In this document: positions 61,697 to 64,000 of the stretch, piece by piece
How the letters are laid out: every line of letters begins with the position of its first letter
Position numbering within the stretch: position 1 is the first letter of the stretch
Assembly: GCA_910589425.1 (NCBI GenBank)
Contig: CAJUSZ010000007.1
Span: 1 to 64,000, forward strand
DNA from: an uncultured Muribaculaceae bacterium
GTDB lineage: Bacteria > Bacteroidota > Bacteroidia > Bacteroidales > Muribaculaceae
Direction: 5' to 3'
DNA: 64,000 bases
Translations under genes and position numbers: made by a program
Notes under the pieces: generated by a model
What the model was told of the DNA's origin: nothing
Database searches by the model: none
What the model saw: the letters and a program-made list of their open reading frames with translations, nothing else

Positions 61697-62803
61697 ATGA
61701 AGATCGCAGTAACCGGCACACGTGGAATACCATCCATACAAGGAGGGGTGGAGACTCATTGCGAGGAGCTTTTTCCGCGTATAGCCGCTTCCGGAGCAGA
61801 GATAACCCTTTTCCGCCGGGCATCATACGTAGGCGGGTCGGAAGGAATGGACTCTTTCCGTGGCGTCAGGCTTGTCGATCTTCCCACACCACGCAAGAAA
61901 GCCTTCGAAGCGATAATTCATACAGCCCGCGCCGTGGCACGTGCGCGGAGGATGAACGCGGACATAATACATATCCACGCCATAGGCCCGGCGTTGCTTA
62001 CGCCTGTCGCCAGGATGCTGGGGATGAAAGTGGTCGTTACCCACCACGGATTTGACTATGACCGTGAGAAATGGGGGCGGGTCGCGAAATTCATGCTCAG
62101 GCTCGGGGAAAGACTCGGCGCGCGCCATGCCGATGCCCTCATTGTGATATCGGATCATATAAGAACCACCATTGCCTCGCGATACGGACGGACGGACACT
62201 GATTTGATATTCAACGGTGTGCCCGAGGCCAACCGGGATCCGGAAACGGATTGTCTTGATTCATGGGGCGTAAAGTCGGGTGAATATGTGCTGGCTCTCG
62301 GACGTTTTGTAAAAGAGAAAAATTTCCATCTGCTTATCGAGGCCTTCAGGGAATTGGCTCCCTGGGGTGTGAAGCTTGTCATAGCCGGCGACGCCGACAT
62401 GCCCGATGAGTATTCGGAAAATCTTAAGCGTAAAGCCCGTGCCGCCGGAGTTGTCCTCACAGGTTTCGTCAAAGGAAAGCCGCTGCGTCAGCTTCTGACC
62501 CACGCGCGCCTTTTCTGTCTCCCGTCCACCCACGAGGGGCTTCCTATATCGCTTCTTGAAGCCATGAGCTATGATCTTGATGTATTGGTCAGCGACATAC
62601 CGGCCAACAGGCTTCCCCAGCTCGCGAAGGAAGATTTCTTCGCCACCGGGAACCGCTCAGACTTGGTGGCGGCATTGAGACGCAAGCTTGATCTGCCGCC
62701 GTCCAGACGTAGATATGATCTGTCGGACTATGACTGGGATGTCATAGCCCGGAAGACAGCCGGAGTCTACCGGCGTATACTCGGCCAATCCATAAAATCC
62801 TGA
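61697..62803 (+). CDS. Family 4 glycosyltransferase (DUF1972-like N-terminus)
   Basis: 368 aa. N-terminal KIAVTGTRGIPSIQGGVETHCEELFPR is the DUF1972-type acceptor domain found in rhamnosyl- and other glycosyltransferases. The C-terminal half has LALGRFVKEKNFHLLIEAF and STHEGLPISLLEAMSYDLDVLVSDI. Sugar unknown. Next gene starts 4 bases after its stop. Confidence 0.87.
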   Translation: MKIAVTGTRGIPSIQGGVETHCEELFPRIAASGAEITLFRRASYVGGSEGMDSFRGVRLVDLPTPRKKAFEAIIHTARAVARARRMNADIIHIHAIGPALLTPVARMLGMKVVVTHHGFDYDREKWGRVAKFMLRLGERLGARHADALIVISDHIRTTIASRYGRTDTDLIFNGVPEANRDPETDCLDSWGVKSGEYVLALGRFVKEKNFHLLIEAFRELAPWGVKLVIAGDADMPDEYSENLKRKARAAGVVLTGFVKGKPLRQLLTHARLFCLPSTHEGLPISLLEAMSYDLDVLVSDIPANRLPQLAKEDFFATGNRSDLVAALRRKLDLPPSRRRYDLSDYDWDVIARKTAGVYRRILGQSIKS

Positions 62804-62807
62804 CTGC

Positions 62808-63770
62808 ATGGCATCCTTCATTCTTTACGATTGTCCCGGCGACCCCGATTTTGAGGAAGGTCTTGCCGAAGCCACAGGAAGAAAGTGGATCCCCAGGGTG
62901 GCCGACGGCCGGGCAAGCGTCAGCAAATGGCGCAGGATGGCAAACTATTTCCTTTTTCCGTTGGTATTTCTACTGACCACACGCCGGATTCAGTCTGTGG
63001 TGGCATGGCAGCAATTCTATGGCGTCATGACCGCCGTCTATGCCAGACTCATGCGCCGTCGGTTTCCGATAACGGTGATGACATTCATCTACAGGCCGAA
63101 GTCAGGAATAGCCGGAAAACTTTTCCATCGCCTTGTAAAGTTCGGGATCACCTCGCCGTCGGTAAAGGAGATCATAGTGTTTTCTCCAGACGAGGTTGAC
63201 GATTACGCCCGTATTTTCCCTGAGGCGGCCGGGAAATTCAGATTCTGCCCGCTCGGGATCCCTCTCCCGTCAGTGAAGTCAGGAGGATCCGCGTCAGGGT
63301 CCTGCATTTTCTCAGCCGGCCGCAGCAACCGCGATTACAACATTCTCAAGCAGGCAGCCGAGGAGGCCGGAATTGGTCTGCGGATAGCGTGTCCGGAAGA
63401 GAATGCCGGCGGATTCAGCAGGACAGAGATCCTCAGAGATTGTTTCGGAGAGGATATGGAGCGTGAGATGGCCTCTTCGCTTGCTGTAGCCATCCCCTTG
63501 CGCGATGCCGCAGTCTCGTCCGGACAACTTGTGGCGCTTCAGGCCATGAGTATGGGTAAAGCGGTGGTGTGCAGCGACAATCCGGCGCTGCGTCCCTATA
63601 TTGCGGAAGGGGAGACGGCGATCGTGTGCCGGTCCGTGGAGGAATGGGTCGAAGCCCTGCGCAGACTGTCGACAGACAGCGCACTGCGGATCCGTCTCGG
63701 CGAGGCGGGCCGTGAACGCATGCTTGCCAATTTCACAATGCGTAATCTCGGTCTTGCGGTCGGAAAGTAA
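62808..63770 (+). CDS. Glycosyltransferase-like protein (GT-B, family 4-like)
   Basis: 320 aa. No usual N-terminal Rossmann opening; an N-terminal segment with a hydrophobic stretch (ANYFLFPLVFLLTT), then a donor-binding half with SLAVAIPLRDAAVSSGQLVALQAMSMGKAVVCSDNPALRPYI typical of GT4 enzymes. Probably a glycosyltransferase acting near the membrane. It is the last gene fully in the window on this locus. Confidence 0.7.
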   Translation: MASFILYDCPGDPDFEEGLAEATGRKWIPRVADGRASVSKWRRMANYFLFPLVFLLTTRRIQSVVAWQQFYGVMTAVYARLMRRRFPITVMTFIYRPKSGIAGKLFHRLVKFGITSPSVKEIIVFSPDEVDDYARIFPEAAGKFRFCPLGIPLPSVKSGGSASGSCIFSAGRSNRDYNILKQAAEEAGIGLRIACPEENAGGFSRTEILRDCFGEDMEREMASSLAVAIPLRDAAVSSGQLVALQAMSMGKAVVCSDNPALRPYIAEGETAIVCRSVEEWVEALRRLSTDSALRIRLGEAGRERMLANFTMRNLGLAVGK

Positions 63771-63854
63771 GCGCGCGTTTTTCAATTATTTCCAAACACC
63801 CTCGAAAGCCTTTTACATTTTTTTGTAATTTGGGAACTGGGCGGCGTTTTTTAT

Positions 63855-63885
63855 TTTGCCGTCTGACCAAAAAGTCATAAATTTG
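63855..63885 (+). promoter_or_regulatory. Promoter pointing out of the window
   Basis: TTTG (63855-63858), 19-base spacer, TAAATTTG (63878-63885): full match. Transcription would begin near 63892 and run rightward. The rest of the window (to 64000) shows only a 12-codon ORF (63949-63987), so the main gene lies beyond the edge. Confidence 0.8.
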
Positions 63886-64000
63886 CAGCAGATTACGCTC
63901 CGCACATCCGGGTCTCTTCGTCATATCCGGTGTGGACGTGATGTTGCCATGAAAACTAATAAACACAATACTAACAACTTAAACTAATTTCAAAACTGCT

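Overview
The window looks like chromosome of a Bacteroidales gut bacterium, most likely Muribaculaceae-like (the family is inferred). The support is: promoters of the Bacteroidetes type (TTTG, 19-20 bases, TAnnTTTG) at several operon heads, almost no Shine-Dalgarno sites, many surface lipoproteins, a TonB-dependent receptor, type IX-like C-terminal sorting domains, an UpxY/NusG-like antiterminator heading a polysaccharide operon, and Bacteroidales family versions throughout (DUF5689, DUF6359, DUF1573, SufE, Gmd/Fcl).

Layout. 1-7.1 kb: housekeeping (rubrerythrin, RecO, ACP-FabF, an outer-membrane barrel, a thioredoxin-like lipoprotein, a YifB/ComM ATPase). 7.1-20.35 kb, minus strand: a coherent surface locus with deoxyribose-phosphate aldolase, a secreted EEP-family nuclease, a TonB-dependent receptor, two OB-fold-type lipoproteins (DUF5689/DUF6359), a secreted endonuclease I with a sorting domain, and a GLUG-repeat surface protein. 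I read this as an extracellular nucleic-acid scavenging system in which the DUF6359 lipoproteins take the place of SusD. It is the best candidate here for a poorly described system. 20.4-25.7 kb: a possible small structured RNA, a DUF115-like protein, an NAD-dependent epimerase with an altered active site, ferritin, a POT peptide transporter and SufE.

25.7-42.2 kb, minus strand: one long Wzx/Wzy-type exopolysaccharide operon read from a promoter near 42.15 kb: NusG-like antiterminator, Wza, Wzc tyrosine kinase, CpsB-type phosphatase, Ugd, Wzx, two Wzy/ligase-like proteins, three glycosyltransferases, an acyltransferase, the initiating sugar transferase, Gmd and Fcl. It should make a polymer containing fucose and probably glucuronic acid. 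42.2-49 kb: XerD, a degenerate methyltransferase-like gene, a YfhO membrane protein, an Lrp regulator, tRNA-Pro(GGG) with an unusually long folded leader, a small lipoprotein, tRNA-Asp(GTC).

48.7-55.1 kb, plus strand: AroQ, O-methyltransferase, RbfA, a LolC/E-type permease, an M15-like lipoprotein, two DUF1573 proteins, MeaB. 55.3-63.8 kb: a second polysaccharide locus (Wza, kinase-less Wzz, a Wzy-like protein, three glycosyltransferases, a radical SAM/SPASM protein). No flippase or initiating transferase for this second locus is visible, and it may continue past the right edge, where another strong promoter points outward.

All calls come from reading the sequence. Family names rest on motif recognition, not on a database search.
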